Shown one piece after another: positions 33,332 through 43,678 of a stretch of 64,000 nucleotides of DNA. This DNA comes from Mycolicibacterium helvum (GTDB lineage: Bacteria > Actinomycetota > Actinomycetes > Mycobacteriales > Mycobacteriaceae): positions 620,001-684,000 of the forward strand of contig NZ_AP022596.1 of NCBI RefSeq assembly GCF_010731895.1, written 5' to 3'. The translations under genes were made by a program, and so were the position numbers. Under the pieces are notes generated by a model. The model made no database searches, was not told where the DNA came from, and saw only the letters and a program-made list of their open reading frames with translations. Every line of letters starts with the position of its first letter. Within the stretch, counting starts at the first letter, position 1.

Positions 33332-34775
33332 CTGGATCGCCCTCGAGTTCGAGCTCCTCAGGCGACCAGTCCTCGGCCGCGGCGGCAGCCGGAGCAGGCA
33401 ACGTCAGCGCGATCACCGCGGCCAGCGCCGCCGCACCGGCGGCGATAAGCAGCGCGACGCGGAAACCCGCCAGCGACGGCACCGCGTGACCGGCCAACGA
33501 GATCGTCATCGTCGACAGCACGGCCCCGATGACGGCACTGGAGATCGAGGTCCCCAGGGAGCGGGCCAGCGCGTTGATTCCGTTGGCGGCAGCGGTTTCT
33601 GACATCGGGACCGCCGCGTTGATCAGCGCCGGCATCGATGCGTAGGAGAAGCCGACGCCGAGGCTGATCACGATGTTGAACACCATCACCTCGACCGGAC
33701 TGACCAACAGGTAGGCCCCGGCCAGATACGCGACAGCGATGATCGTCGCGCCGACGACGAGGGTGAACTTCGGCCCCCGCCTGGCCGCCACTCGCGCGGC
33801 GATGGGCGCTGCGGCCATCATCGCCAGGCCGCCGGGCGCCATCCACAAACCCGCCTGCAGCATCGTCTGACCGAGCCCGTAGCCGGTTTGCGGCGGCAAT
33901 TCGAGAATTTGCGGTCCGACCAGTGACATCGCGAACATCGCGAAGCAGACCGCAACCGAGGCCACGTTGGTGGTGAGCACGGACCGCTTCAGTGTGGTCC
34001 GCAGGTCGACGAGCGGCGCGTCCACCCGGAACTGCCACCAGGCAAAGACCGCGAACACCACGAGGCAGCCGACGAACAGCGACACCGTCGTCGCGTTCGT
34101 CCACCCCCACGTCGAACCTTTGGAGATCGGCAGCAGCAGGGTCACCAGTCCGACCGTCAGCAACACCGTCCCGAGCGGGTCGATACGGTCGTTGGAGGTG
34201 GCCGGGACTTTCGGCACCAGGAAGTAGAACAGCAACACCGATCCGACCCCGAGGCCGGCGGCACCCCAGAACAGGGTGTGCCAGTCCGCCTTCTGGGCGA
34301 TGACCGCCGACAGCGGCAGGCCGAGCGCGCCGCCGACGCCCAGCGACGCGCTGATCAAACCCATCGCAGAGCCCACCCGGTCGGCCGGTATCGCAGCCCG
34401 CAGCACGCTGATAGCCAGCGGGATGATCGGAATGCCGAAGCCCTGCAGCCCACGCCCGACGATGAACGGGAGCAGTGAGCTGGTCATTGCGGCGATCAAC
34501 GACCCGACCGTCAGGGTGGCCGCACAGACGATGAGCATCGGCTTGGGTCCGTACATGTCGCCGAGCCGGCCGAACACCGGAGTGGTCACCGCAGCGGTCA
34601 GCAGCGTCACCGTGATCGCCCACGAGGCATTGGCCGGGCTGGTGTGCAGCAACGTCGGGAGTTCGGGAATCAGCGGGATCATCAGCGTCTGCATCAGCGA
34701 GACGCTGATGCCGGCAGCCGCCAGAACGGCGATCAGAACACCGGGGTGCGCCGCCCGGACCGAGTGACGACCCAC
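33321..34775 (-). CDS. MFS drug:H+ antiporter (EmrB/QacA, DHA2-type)
   Basis: This transporter of 484 residues has about 14 membrane helices. MFS motif A is present as GRLGDMYGPKPM, and the DHA2 motif C region as LGVGGALGLPLSA. These proteins export hydrophobic cations, biocides or lipids using the proton gradient. It starts with GTG at 34775 and has no accessory adaptor or regulator next to it. It lies between rdgB and the DUF3817 gene and is not part of the M. tuberculosis gene order at this locus as I know it. Confidence 0.87.
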   Translation of the reverse strand: MGRHSVRAAHPGVLIAVLAAAGISVSLMQTLMIPLIPELPTLLHTSPANASWAITVTLLTAAVTTPVFGRLGDMYGPKPMLIVCAATLTVGSLIAAMTSSLLPFIVGRGLQGFGIPIIPLAISVLRAAIPADRVGSAMGLISASLGVGGALGLPLSAVIAQKADWHTLFWGAAGLGVGSVLLFYFLVPKVPATSNDRIDPLGTVLLTVGLVTLLLPISKGSTWGWTNATTVSLFVGCLVVFAVFAWWQFRVDAPLVDLRTTLKRSVLTTNVASVAVCFAMFAMSLVGPQILELPPQTGYGLGQTMLQAGLWMAPGGLAMMAAAPIAARVAARRGPKFTLVVGATIIAVAYLAGAYLLVSPVEVMVFNIVISLGVGFSYASMPALINAAVPMSETAAANGINALARSLGTSISSAVIGAVLSTMTISLAGHAVPSLAGFRVALLIAAGAAALAAVIALTLPAPAAAAAEDWSPEELELEGDPVRG

Positions 34776-34827
34776 CCGAGCATGATGACACAGTTAGATG
34801 CGCTAGAAAAACGCGGTAAATTTCCCC

Positions 34828-35439
34828 TCAGACCAGCACACGCAGCGCGGGTATGAGCAGCGCCAGCGCCCGGCCGCGGTGCGACGCCGCGTCCTTCTCC
34901 TCGGGACGCAGCTGCGCGGCGCTGCGGGTCTCCCCCTCCGGCACGAACAGCGGGTCATAGCCGAAGCCGCCCGCACCGCGCGGTTCCCGCGCGATCACCC
35001 CGGGCCACTCGCCGCGCACGACCGCGCTGTCATCGGGCCCGGGTCCGTAAACCAACGCGCACGCGGACACGAACGCGGCCGAGCGCCGCTCGTCGGGCAC
35101 GTCGCGCATCTGAGCCAGCAGCAGCTCGTTGTTGGCGGCATCTTCGCCATGTACGCCGGCCCACCGCGCCGAGAGCACACCGGGCATTCCGTTGAGGGCG
35201 GTAACCGTGATCCCCGAGTCGTCGGCGACGGTCGGCAGACCTGTGGCGGCATAGCCGTCGCGTGCCTTGGCCAACGCGTTCTCCTCGAAAGTGGCGCCCG
35301 TTTCGGGAGCCTCCTCGAAGGGCGGCACGTCGTCGAGCGACAACAGGGTCAGCCCCGAGACCCCGGCGGTATCGAGAACCCGGCGCAGCTCGGCCAGCTT
35401 CTTGGCATTGCGGCTGGCGACGAGGAGGAGCGGCGCCAT
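34828..35439 (-). CDS. rdgB: dITP/XTP pyrophosphatase (RdgB/HAM1)
   Basis: This 203-residue house-cleaning enzyme hydrolyses dITP, XTP and other noncanonical purine nucleotides to monophosphates. It has the N-terminal VASRNAKKLAEL (SxNxxK-type), the ATFEENALAKA helix, VADDSGI and the GGFGYDPLFVPEG motif. The ATG at 35439 is selected over an extension into rph because it precedes the first strand. It follows rph by 2 bp and corresponds to Rv1341. Confidence 0.93.
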   Translation of the reverse strand: MAPLLLVASRNAKKLAELRRVLDTAGVSGLTLLSLDDVPPFEEAPETGATFEENALAKARDGYAATGLPTVADDSGITVTALNGMPGVLSARWAGVHGEDAANNELLLAQMRDVPDERRSAAFVSACALVYGPGPDDSAVVRGEWPGVIAREPRGAGGFGYDPLFVPEGETRSAAQLRPEEKDAASHRGRALALLIPALRVLV

Positions 35440-35441
35440 CG

Positions 35442-36221
35442 TCAGGAGCCGAACGCCTTCTTCGACGGCGGGCCTTCCGGCAGCACCCCGGGGTAGGGCA
35501 GCTCCAGCGCTTCGCGTTGCACGGCGAACAGCGTCTCGCACGACGCGAGCGCGGCATCGAGCATCTTGTCCAGCGTCGTGCGAGGGAACGTCGCACCCTC
35601 ACCGGTGCCCTGGATCTCGACAAGCGTTCCGGTGTCGGTGGCGACAACGTTCATGTCGACTTCGGCGCGCGAATCCTCCTCGTAGGGAAGGTCGACCCGC
35701 ACCCGGCCGTCGACCACGCCGACGCTGACCGCGGCAATGGCACACGACAGCGGACGCGGATCAGACAGCTTGCCGCCCGCGGCCAGATAGGTCACCGCGT
35801 CCGACAGCGCGACATAGGCGCCGGTGATCGCCGCGGTCCGGGTCCCGCCGTCGGCCTGCAACACGTCGCAGTCGATGGCGATGGTGTTCTCCCCCAGGGC
35901 CGCCAGGTCGATGCACGCCCGCAGCGAGCGGCCGATCAGCCGGCTGATCTCCTGGGTGCGGCCACCGAGGCGGCCCTTCACCGACTCACGATCCGAGCGG
36001 GTGTGGGTGGCACCCGGCAACATCGCGTACTCCGCGGTGAGCCAGCCCTGCCCCGAGCCCTTGCGCCAGCGCGGCACACCGTCGGTGACGCTGGCCGTGC
36101 ACATCACCCGGGTCTCGCCGAAGGTGATCAGGACCGAGCCGGCCGGATGGGAAGTAAAGCCGCGGGTGATGGTGACCGGCCGCAGCTCGTCGTCAAGCCT
36201 GCCGTCTTGTCGTCGGGACAC
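35442..36221 (-). CDS. rph: Ribonuclease PH
   Basis: This 259-residue phosphorolytic 3'-5' exoribonuclease takes part in tRNA 3' maturation. Visible features are [19 protein letters not shown], the catalytic-region [18 protein letters not shown] and [18 protein letters not shown]. It starts with GTG at 36221 (SRRQDGR), as in M. tuberculosis RphA. It is upstream of rdgB in what looks like one transcript with the MBL-fold gene, murI and the rhomboid gene. Confidence 0.95.
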   Translation of the reverse strand: MSRRQDGRLDDELRPVTITRGFTSHPAGSVLITFGETRVMCTASVTDGVPRWRKGSGQGWLTAEYAMLPGATHTRSDRESVKGRLGGRTQEISRLIGRSLRACIDLAALGENTIAIDCDVLQADGGTRTAAITGAYVALSDAVTYLAAGGKLSDPRPLSCAIAAVSVGVVDGRVRVDLPYEEDSRAEVDMNVVATDTGTLVEIQGTGEGATFPRTTLDKMLDAALASCETLFAVQREALELPYPGVLPEGPPSKKAFGS

Positions 36222-36267
36222 GTCGCAACCCTAGCCCAGCGACGATGCGGGCCGGGGAGGGTCCGAG

Positions 36268-37041
36268 TCAGTGCCGACGGACCTCGATGGTCTCCCCGCA
36301 CACCACGGCGTGCACCGGGCCGTCGAACTCGGCCTTGGCCTCGCTGATCACGTCTTCGCGTGAAGTCCACGGCGGGATGTGAGTCAGCAACAGCTCGCCG
36401 ACGCCGGCGCGCTTGGCCATCTGGCCCGCCTCGGTACCCGACAAATGCAGATGTGGCGGACGGTCGGGCGCATGAGTCCAGGACGCCTCGCACAGGAAAA
36501 CGTCTGCGCCGCTGGCCAACTCGACGAGCGATTCGCATACCCCGGTGTCACCGCTGTAGACCAGGGTGGCACCGCCCGGGTCGGTGACCCGCATGCCGAA
36601 CGACTCGGTCGGATGCGTCACCAATCGCGGCAATACGTTCAGGGCGCCGAACTGCACCGGTTGCTTGTCCTGCCAGTGATGGATCTCGAAGATGTCGGAG
36701 AAGTCGTCGAGCTCGCCACCCAGCGGCGAGGACGCCGCGGCCAGCCGGCTCCAGGTGTCGCTGGGGCCGTACATCACCCCGCGGCCTTTGGCCGGGCTCG
36801 GGTGGTATCGACGCCACACGAACAGCCCGGGGAGATCCAGGCAGTGGTCGGCATGCAGATGCGACAGCAGAACGTGAACGTCGTTTGGGTCGGCGTAGCG
36901 CTGCAACGCACCCAGCACGCCGCCGCCGAAATCGAGAACAAGCGGTGGCGTGTCGGGTGCAGTCAGCAGGTACCCGGACGCCGGCGAATCAGGCCCGACA
37001 ACGCTGCCGGAGCAACCAAGGATGGTGATTCGCACAGTCAC
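36268..37041 (-). CDS. Metallo-beta-lactamase-fold phosphodiesterase, Rv1339-like
   Basis: This 257-residue protein has the HxHxDH zinc-binding motif in SHLHADHCLDLPG and a further His/Asp set (YSGDTGVCE, LLLTHIPPW). Rv1339 of M. tuberculosis, the positional counterpart, has been described as an atypical class II cAMP phosphodiesterase; this assignment rests on family and synteny. Start codons GTG at 37041 and 37035 are both possible. It lies between murI and rph on the same strand. Confidence 0.85.
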   Translation of the reverse strand: MTVRITILGCSGSVVGPDSPASGYLLTAPDTPPLVLDFGGGVLGALQRYADPNDVHVLLSHLHADHCLDLPGLFVWRRYHPSPAKGRGVMYGPSDTWSRLAAASSPLGGELDDFSDIFEIHHWQDKQPVQFGALNVLPRLVTHPTESFGMRVTDPGGATLVYSGDTGVCESLVELASGADVFLCEASWTHAPDRPPHLHLSGTEAGQMAKRAGVGELLLTHIPPWTSREDVISEAKAEFDGPVHAVVCGETIEVRRH

Positions 37042-37098
37042 TAGCTTGCCATGCCCAGATGCCGCAAGAGGAAAACATGACGGGTTTGGATACGAGAA

Positions 37099-37929
37099 TC
37101 ACGTCGTCGCACCGACGTGACGCTGAACAGGGTGGACACCGGTGATTACCGGCCCAAGGAACCGGGCCGCCAGGGCTGTGAACGCCTCGGGATCGCCCGT
37201 CGCCTCGAACGCGTGCTGGCCGACGGAGCCGCCGTCGTCCTCGTGCGGACGCAGCAGATCGCGCTCAGTCAGCACTTTCAGCAAGTCTTTGGCCGTCTCC
37301 TCGGCGCTGGACACCAGCGTGACCGAATCCCCCATCGCCAGCTGAATCAGCCCGGACAGCAACGGATAGTGCGTGCAGCCCAACACCAGCGTGTCGACCT
37401 GCGCGCGCTGCAGCGGCTCCAGGTATCCCTCGGCCAGGTTCAGCACCTGCCGGCCGCTGGTGACGCCGCGCTCGACGAAGTCCACGAACCGCGGGCACGC
37501 CACCGCCGTGACGTCGACGTCGCGGGCGGCAGCGAACGCGTCCTGGTAGGCCGCCGAGGCGATGGTCGCCTGAGTCCCGATCACGCCGATGCGTCCGGTC
37601 CGGGTGGTGGCTACGGCGCGTCGCACCGCCGGCAGGATCACCTCGACGACGGGCACGTCGTAGCGTTCACGTGCATCACGCAGGCACGCCGACGACGCGG
37701 TGTTGCAGGCGATGACGAGGGCCTTCACCCCGCGCTCGACGAGGCCGTCGCCGATGGCCAGTGCGTGCGCCCGGACCTCGGGAATGGTCAGCGGGCCGTA
37801 CGGGCCGTTGGCGGTGTCGCCGACGTAGATGATGTCCTCGTCGGGCAGCTGGTCGATGATCGACCGGGCGACGGTCAGCCCGCCCACACCGGAGTCGAAG
37901 ATGCCCACGGGCGCGAACCGGTCGGTCAT
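37099..37929 (-). CDS. murI: Glutamate racemase
   Basis: This enzyme of 276 residues makes D-glutamate for peptidoglycan. [10 protein letters not shown] near the N-terminus and the two catalytic cysteines in ACNTAS and GCTHYPLL are present, together with [11 protein letters not shown]. It overlaps the rhomboid gene by 4 bp upstream (ATGA), so the two are translationally coupled. It is the Rv1338 counterpart. Confidence 0.95.
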   Translation of the reverse strand: MTDRFAPVGIFDSGVGGLTVARSIIDQLPDEDIIYVGDTANGPYGPLTIPEVRAHALAIGDGLVERGVKALVIACNTASSACLRDARERYDVPVVEVILPAVRRAVATTRTGRIGVIGTQATIASAAYQDAFAAARDVDVTAVACPRFVDFVERGVTSGRQVLNLAEGYLEPLQRAQVDTLVLGCTHYPLLSGLIQLAMGDSVTLVSSAEETAKDLLKVLTERDLLRPHEDDGGSVGQHAFEATGDPEAFTALAARFLGPVITGVHPVQRHVGATT

Positions 37930-38594
37930 GACGTCAGCCCGGGAAGTTGGCCGGCCTTCTTACGTTCCCTGGCCTTGCGTTCCGGGCCGGACAGCCAATA
38001 CGCCGCGAGCACCCCAGCGATCGCCCCGCACAGGTGCCCCTGCCAGGACACGCCGCCGCAGCGGTTCAGCTCGGGCACCGCCCCCCACAGGACCCCGCCG
38101 TAGACAAGCAGCACCACGATGCCCGTCACGATCTGCCAGATGTGCCGGGTGAAGAAGCCGAACACCAACAGGAAGGTCAGCCAACCGAAGATCAGCCCGG
38201 AGGCGCCGATGTGGTTGGTCTCCAACCCGCAGCCGATATTGCCGATCAACCAGGTACCCAGGCCGCCGAGGATCCAGATGATCGCCGTCGCCCAGACGAA
38301 CCGCGCCATGCCGGTCAGCGTCACCAAGAAGCCCAGCACCAGCGCCGGCACGGTATTGGCGGCCAGGTGCTGCCAGCCTCCGTGGAGCAACGGCGCGAAG
38401 AGGATGCCCCACAGCCCGTCCGTCTCCAGCGGCCGGATGCCGTTGCGGTCCAGCGAGTGACCCGAGAGCTGGTCGATGAGCTCGATGACATAGAGAATCG
38501 CCACGAACGACACGATGGTGGCGCCGCCGACCTTCCAGGCCGCCGGCTTCTTCGGCTGCGGCGGGGTCGGCGAGTAGCCCAACGGCTGGTTCAT
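37926..38594 (-). CDS. Rhomboid-family intramembrane serine protease
   Basis: This 222-residue protein has about six membrane helices. The catalytic Ser lies in [10 protein letters not shown] (GxSG), and the paired His in [11 protein letters not shown], with [11 protein letters not shown] in the earlier helix. Rhomboids cleave transmembrane substrates inside the bilayer. A Pro-rich cytosolic N-terminus precedes helix 1. It is coupled to murI and corresponds to Rv1337. No substrate can be deduced. Confidence 0.92.
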   Translation of the reverse strand: MNQPLGYSPTPPQPKKPAAWKVGGATIVSFVAILYVIELIDQLSGHSLDRNGIRPLETDGLWGILFAPLLHGGWQHLAANTVPALVLGFLVTLTGMARFVWATAIIWILGGLGTWLIGNIGCGLETNHIGASGLIFGWLTFLLVFGFFTRHIWQIVTGIVVLLVYGGVLWGAVPELNRCGGVSWQGHLCGAIAGVLAAYWLSGPERKARERKKAGQLPGLTS

Positions 38595-38613
38595 CCGTTA
38601 TCCGCCTCCGCTG

Positions 38614-39594
<981 letters not shown>

Positions 39595-39867
39595 TCAGCC
39601 GCCGGCCACAGCCGGCAGGATCGTCACCGAGTCGCCATCACCGATCTCGGTGTCCAGCCCACCGGAGAAGCGGACATCTTCATCGTTGACGTAGATGTTG
39701 ACGAACCTGTTCAGCTTGCCGTTGTCCACCAGCCGCTCGGAGATGCCGGAGTAGTTGGCCTCGAGATCGGCGATCACGGCCTGCAGCGTCGCGCCGTCGG
39801 CCGCCACACGCTTTTCGCCGCCGGTGTGGCTGCGCAGGATGGTCGGGATGGACACCTCGACGGACAT
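39595..39867 (-). CDS. cysO: Sulfur carrier protein CysO (ThiS/MoaD-like)
   Basis: This 90-residue beta-grasp protein ends in the required Gly-Gly (PAVAGG), which is thiocarboxylated and then used by CysM. The FVNIYVNDEDVRFSGGLDTEI segment is typical. AAAAGGAG lies 7 bp upstream of the ATG. It sits between mec and cysM in the order needed for the pathway. Confidence 0.95.
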   Translation of the reverse strand: MSVEVSIPTILRSHTGGEKRVAADGATLQAVIADLEANYSGISERLVDNGKLNRFVNIYVNDEDVRFSGGLDTEIGDGDSVTILPAVAGG

Positions 39868-39881
39868 GGGTGGCTCCTTTT

Positions 39882-40301
39882 TCAGCGTGCGTACTGCTCG
39901 ACGATGGTGACAGGTTCTTCGGTGACCGCCCCGTCGACGATCCGGTAACTGCGCAACTCGTGCTCGTCGGGATCCCGGGTGGAGACCAGGACGTAGTGCG
40001 CGTCGGGCTCGGCGGCATACGAGATGTCGGTGCGGCTGGGGTAGGCCTCGGTCGCGGTGTGCGAGTGATAGATGACGATCGGAGCCTGACCCGAGTCTTC
40101 CAATGACCGCCAGAGCTTCAGCTGCTCGCCGGAATCGAACCGGTAGAACGTCGGCGACCGCTCGGCGTTGAGCATCGGGATATGCCGCTCGGGACGGTCG
40201 GAGCCCTCCGGCCCGGCCAGCACCCCGCAGGCTTCGTCGGGGTGGTCGGCCCTGGCGTGGGCGACCATGGCGTCGACCAGGTCGGCACGGATCACCAGCA
40301 C
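39882..40301 (-). CDS. mec: CysO-cysteine peptidase (JAMM metalloprotease)
   Basis: This 139-residue Mov34/JAMM-domain zinc peptidase removes newly made cysteine from the CysO C-terminus. The zinc motif is seen as YHSHTATEAYPSRTD (HxHx10D), and the catalytic Glu belongs to the N-terminal DEACGVLAG segment. A GTG start at 40301 with AGGAGGA about 12 bp upstream is used. It precedes cysO by 14 bp and forms the mec-cysO-cysM cysteine-synthesis unit. Confidence 0.94.
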   Translation of the reverse strand: MLVIRADLVDAMVAHARADHPDEACGVLAGPEGSDRPERHIPMLNAERSPTFYRFDSGEQLKLWRSLEDSGQAPIVIYHSHTATEAYPSRTDISYAAEPDAHYVLVSTRDPDEHELRSYRIVDGAVTEEPVTIVEQYAR

Positions 40302-40328
40302 GGCGGGGATGTCCTCCTGTGGTCGAGC

Positions 40329-41366
40329 TCAGCGAGCAGATGCGTCGAACGCACCGGGTAACAGGTCACGGTAGGTCGGTATTCCGGCCGCCGACTCCGC
40401 TGCCAGTACAGCGACCACCACCGCGCGCGCCAAACAGTCTGCCCCGGCCGCGCCCAGCCTCGCGAGCGGCTTGGTCTCCGGCACCATCTGCGTCGGCGTG
40501 CCCGCGTCCGGTTCGAGCTCGATCGCCCCGGTGGCCAACGCGAAGACGGTGTCCCCGTCTAGCGGGGTGTGCGCCGGGCGGATGGTGTGTGCCAAACCGT
40601 CCTGCGCAGCAACCGCGAAGCGCCGGCACGCGGCCGGTGACAGCGCGGCGTCGGTGGCGACCACCGCGATGGTGGTGTTCAGCGGACCGGACTCGGCGTC
40701 GAGCGCGGTGAGTGCGGCGATCTGCTCGGCGGGCGGTGTGACCAGCCCGAACTCCTTGACCAGGTGGCTCATCCAGGGCAGCCCGGTGGCCGGATCGATG
40801 ACATTGCCTGCGCTGTTGACGATGACGATCGCGCCGACGGTTACCCCGGAATCGAGTGTCATCGAGGCGGTGCCGACGCCGCCCTTGAGCACAGCGGCGC
40901 GCGCACCAACGCCGGCGCCGACGGTCCCTACCGCCACGTCCACGCCGGCCGACTCCGCGGCCGCATACCCGAAGTCGGCGGTCGGCCTGCACGCCCAGCC
41001 GCCGACCGGAAGGTCAAAAATCACCGCGGCCGGAACTATCGGGACGACGCCGCCCTCCATCGCCACCCCGCGCCCCTGCTCCTCCAGCCAGGTCATCACG
41101 CCGTCGGCGGCGGCCAGCCCGTAGGCGCTGCCGCCGGTGAGCACGACTGCATCGACGTGCCGGACGCTGTTGGAAGGGTCGAGCAGGTCGGTCTCGCGGC
41201 TACCGGGCGCTCCTCCCCGGACGTCGACGGCCCCGACCGTTCCGGGCGGCGCGACGATGACGGTGGTCCCGCAGGCCCAGCCTGATCCCAGCGTCGCGTC
41301 GGCGTCGAGGCGACCGTGATGACCGACGAGAACGCCGTCGACGTCGGTGATGGAACCGCGACTCAT
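40329..41366 (-). CDS. P1/S58 (DmpA-type) self-processing peptidase or amidohydrolase
   Basis: This 345-residue Ntn-type enzyme is made as a precursor and cleaved into two chains. The likely cleavage site is just before a Thr in PLNTTIAVVATDAAL, since this region carries the new N-terminal nucleophile in DmpA relatives. Other family elements are GGSAYGLAAADGVMTWLEEQG and VGTVGAGVGARA. DmpA releases N-terminal amino acids; the physiological substrate of the mycobacterial homologue (Rv1333) is not known. Its start overlaps the stop of the DUF2017 gene (ATGA). Confidence 0.88.
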   Translation of the reverse strand: MSRGSITDVDGVLVGHHGRLDADATLGSGWACGTTVIVAPPGTVGAVDVRGGAPGSRETDLLDPSNSVRHVDAVVLTGGSAYGLAAADGVMTWLEEQGRGVAMEGGVVPIVPAAVIFDLPVGGWACRPTADFGYAAAESAGVDVAVGTVGAGVGARAAVLKGGVGTASMTLDSGVTVGAIVIVNSAGNVIDPATGLPWMSHLVKEFGLVTPPAEQIAALTALDAESGPLNTTIAVVATDAALSPAACRRFAVAAQDGLAHTIRPAHTPLDGDTVFALATGAIELEPDAGTPTQMVPETKPLARLGAAGADCLARAVVVAVLAAESAAGIPTYRDLLPGAFDASAR

Positions 41367-41950
41367 CGGATCGGCTTACCCATCAGCCCGAGCACCAGAT
41401 ACTCCTGTAAGACGGTCAGCCACTGATACACGTCGAGGTGCCCGGCCAGCGGGTGGTCGGCGGGTAGCCGGTCGGGGCCCTCGGGCCCGATCTCGAGCAT
41501 CGCGCCCAGCGCAAGTCGGACGTCGTTGATCGCCGATATCCAGGCGTTGGCGTCGCCCTCGGTAATCTCGAACCTGCCCCCACCGTCGGGCAGCGTGTCC
41601 AGAACACGTTGCGCAGCAGCCTTTTTGGCATCGATGATGCCCGGCTCGTGCAGGCTGCGCAGGGCGCCGTTGAGGCTCTCGGCGGCCGCCGAGCCGGCCG
41701 GGTGATCGCGCTGCGGTTTGAAGAAGTCGGGCAACAGCCGCCGCATGGTGGAGTCCTCCGGCGGCTGCGGGTTGCCGGCGCGGATACCGGTGATCTGCTC
41801 CAGGGGATCCGACGGTGTCGCGGCCTCACGTTCGTCGAGCATGCCCTGCACCGAGGACACCATGTTCTTCAGCAGCGCCGCTTCGTGCGGAGCCAGTGCT
41901 GAACGGAAACGGGGACCCGCAGCGGTGTCGACCCGCTTCCATTTACGCAC
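41363..41950 (-). CDS. DUF2017 protein
   Basis: This 195-residue protein, typical of actinobacteria and found between clpS and the DmpA-type gene as in M. tuberculosis (Rv1332), has no enzyme motif. It is mostly helical, with a conserved C-terminal DVYQWLTVLQEYLV. GTG start at 41950. Constant neighbourhood with clpS suggests a role around N-end-rule proteolysis, but that is inference. Confidence 0.88.
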   Translation of the reverse strand: MRKWKRVDTAAGPRFRSALAPHEAALLKNMVSSVQGMLDEREAATPSDPLEQITGIRAGNPQPPEDSTMRRLLPDFFKPQRDHPAGSAAAESLNGALRSLHEPGIIDAKKAAAQRVLDTLPDGGGRFEITEGDANAWISAINDVRLALGAMLEIGPEGPDRLPADHPLAGHLDVYQWLTVLQEYLVLGLMGKPIR

Positions 41951-41983
41951 GTTGTTCCTGACCGATAGACCGGTTGGCCTTGC

Positions 41984-42289
41984 TCAGCGGTCCTGCTGCA
42001 TGGTCGCCCACAACCCGGCGGCGTGCAGCTTGGACACGTCTACTTCCATGGACTCCCGGCTCCCCGCCGATACGACTGCCTTGCCCTCCTGATGAACCTG
42101 CAGCATGAGCTTCGTCGCGTGCGGCTCGCTGTAGCCGAAGAGCTTCTGAAACACGTAAGTCACGTAGTTCATCAGATTAACCGGGTCGTCCCAGACGATC
42201 GTCACCCAGGGGTTGTCCAGGGCAGTGACGGATTCAGTCTGTTGCTGTCCTGCGGCGTCCGGTCGGGTCGGAGCTGCTTGCGAGCCCAT
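41984..42289 (-). CDS. clpS: ATP-dependent Clp protease adaptor ClpS
   Basis: This is a 101-residue adaptor that presents N-degron substrates to ClpC1. The flexible N-terminus (about 1-27) precedes [16 protein letters not shown], which contains the hydrophobic pocket residues. The [12 protein letters not shown] segment and C-terminal helix complete the fold. It is divergent from pncB with 99 bp between the starts. Confidence 0.95.
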   Translation of the reverse strand: MGSQAAPTRPDAAGQQQTESVTALDNPWVTIVWDDPVNLMNYVTYVFQKLFGYSEPHATKLMLQVHQEGKAVVSAGSRESMEVDVSKLHAAGLWATMQQDR

Positions 42290-42388
42290 GCCGATAAGGA
42301 TAGCGAGCGGGGGCAGCCCCTATGGTGATGAGCCCCTCGGGCGACGAACAATCTATCCAGTCCGTGGGACGGCCGATACCGTTGCGCT

Positions 42389-43678
42389 GTGACCGCCGCC
42401 CTGCTGACGGACAAATACGAGCTGACGATGCTGGCCGCTGCGCTGCGCGACGGTTCAGCCGGACGCATGACCACATTCGAGGCGTTCGCCCGTCGCCTGC
42501 CCGACGGTCGTCGCTACGGAGTGGTGGCCGGAGCCGGGCGATTTCTGGAAGCCTTGAGCGAGTTCGTTTTCGACGACGAAGCACTGACATCCCTCGCATC
42601 GTTCCTCGACTCCACGACGTTGGACTACCTTCGGGACTTCCGCTTCACCGGCGATATCGACGGCTACGCCGAAGGCGAGCTGTACTTCCCCGGCTCCCCG
42701 ATCCTGTCGGTCACCGGCACCTTCGCCGAGTGCGTGTTGCTGGAGACACTCGCGTTGTCGATCTTCAATCACGACACCGCGATCGCTTCGGCGGCCGCCC
42801 GCATGGTCAGCGCAGCCGCCGGCCGGACACTGATCGAGATGGGTTCGCGGCGCACCCACGAACATGCGGCGGTGGCGGCCGCCCGGGCCGCCTATATCGC
42901 CGGATTCACCGGCACATCCAATCTCGAAGCCAACCGCCGCTACGATATCCCCGCGATGGGGACCAGCGCCCACGCGTTCACGATGCTCTATGCCACCGCC
43001 GAGGGACCGGACGAGCAGGCTGCGTTCCGCGCGCAGGTGGACGCGCTAGGCGCCGGGACGACCCTGCTGGTCGACACCTATGACGTGACGACCGGCGTGG
43101 CCAACGCGATCGCCGTCGCCGGAACCGCACTCGGCGCGGTGCGCATCGACTCCGGTGACCTCGGTGTGCTGGCGCGGCGAGTACGTGCCCAGCTCGACGA
43201 ACTGGGGGCGACCGGCACTCAGATCGTCGTCTCGGGGGATCTCGACGAGTTCTCGATCGCCGCGCTGCGCGCCGATCCCGTCAACAGCTATGGTGTCGGG
43301 ACTTCGGTGGCCACTGGCTCCGGCGCCCCGACGGCCAGCATGGTCTACAAGCTCGTCGAGGTGGACGGCCTGCCGGTGGAAAAACGCAGCAGCCGCAAGG
43401 AATCTCACGGCGGCCGCAAGGCTGCCCTGCGGCTGTCGCGACCGACGGGCACGATCGTCGAGGAGGTCATTTACCCGGTGTCCGCACCCCCCGAGGTGAC
43501 CGACCCCGCACGGGCGCTGACCGTGCCCCTGGTGCGCGGCGGGCAGCCCGTTGCCGTAGCCGATCTGGCGGCGGCGCGCGCGTTGGTGGCCAGCGGCCTG
43601 CGCAGCTTGCCGTGGGAGGGTCTGGCGCTGTCGCAGGGCGAGCCGGCGATCCCGACCCGTCAGGTGCCGATGCGGTGA
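42389..43678 (+). CDS. pncB: Nicotinate phosphoribosyltransferase
   Basis: This is a 429-residue enzyme for NAD salvage that converts nicotinate and PRPP to NaMN. TDKYELTM at the N-terminus, EMGSRRTHEHAAVAAARAAYIAGF and GTSAHAFTMLY are diagnostic, and the PRPP-binding VRIDSGDL is present. GTG at 42389 is the start, as TAALLTDKYELT must be included. The next gene, dinG, overlaps by 4 bp (GTGA), as at the Rv1330c-Rv1329c locus. Confidence 0.95.
   Translation: MTAALLTDKYELTMLAAALRDGSAGRMTTFEAFARRLPDGRRYGVVAGAGRFLEALSEFVFDDEALTSLASFLDSTTLDYLRDFRFTGDIDGYAEGELYFPGSPILSVTGTFAECVLLETLALSIFNHDTAIASAAARMVSAAAGRTLIEMGSRRTHEHAAVAAARAAYIAGFTGTSNLEANRRYDIPAMGTSAHAFTMLYATAEGPDEQAAFRAQVDALGAGTTLLVDTYDVTTGVANAIAVAGTALGAVRIDSGDLGVLARRVRAQLDELGATGTQIVVSGDLDEFSIAALRADPVNSYGVGTSVATGSGAPTASMVYKLVEVDGLPVEKRSSRKESHGGRKAALRLSRPTGTIVEEVIYPVSAPPEVTDPARALTVPLVRGGQPVAVADLAAARALVASGLRSLPWEGLALSQGEPAIPTRQVPMR

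Noticed and set aside
33358..34791. A 477-codon minus-strand frame shifted relative to the MFS transporter
   Set aside because: It is Arg/Gly-rich and lacks membrane segments. The other frame gives a regular 14-helix transporter.
35030..35647. Alternative frames across rdgB and rph
   Set aside because: They are Arg-rich shadow frames. RdgB and RNase PH motifs are unambiguous in the chosen frames.
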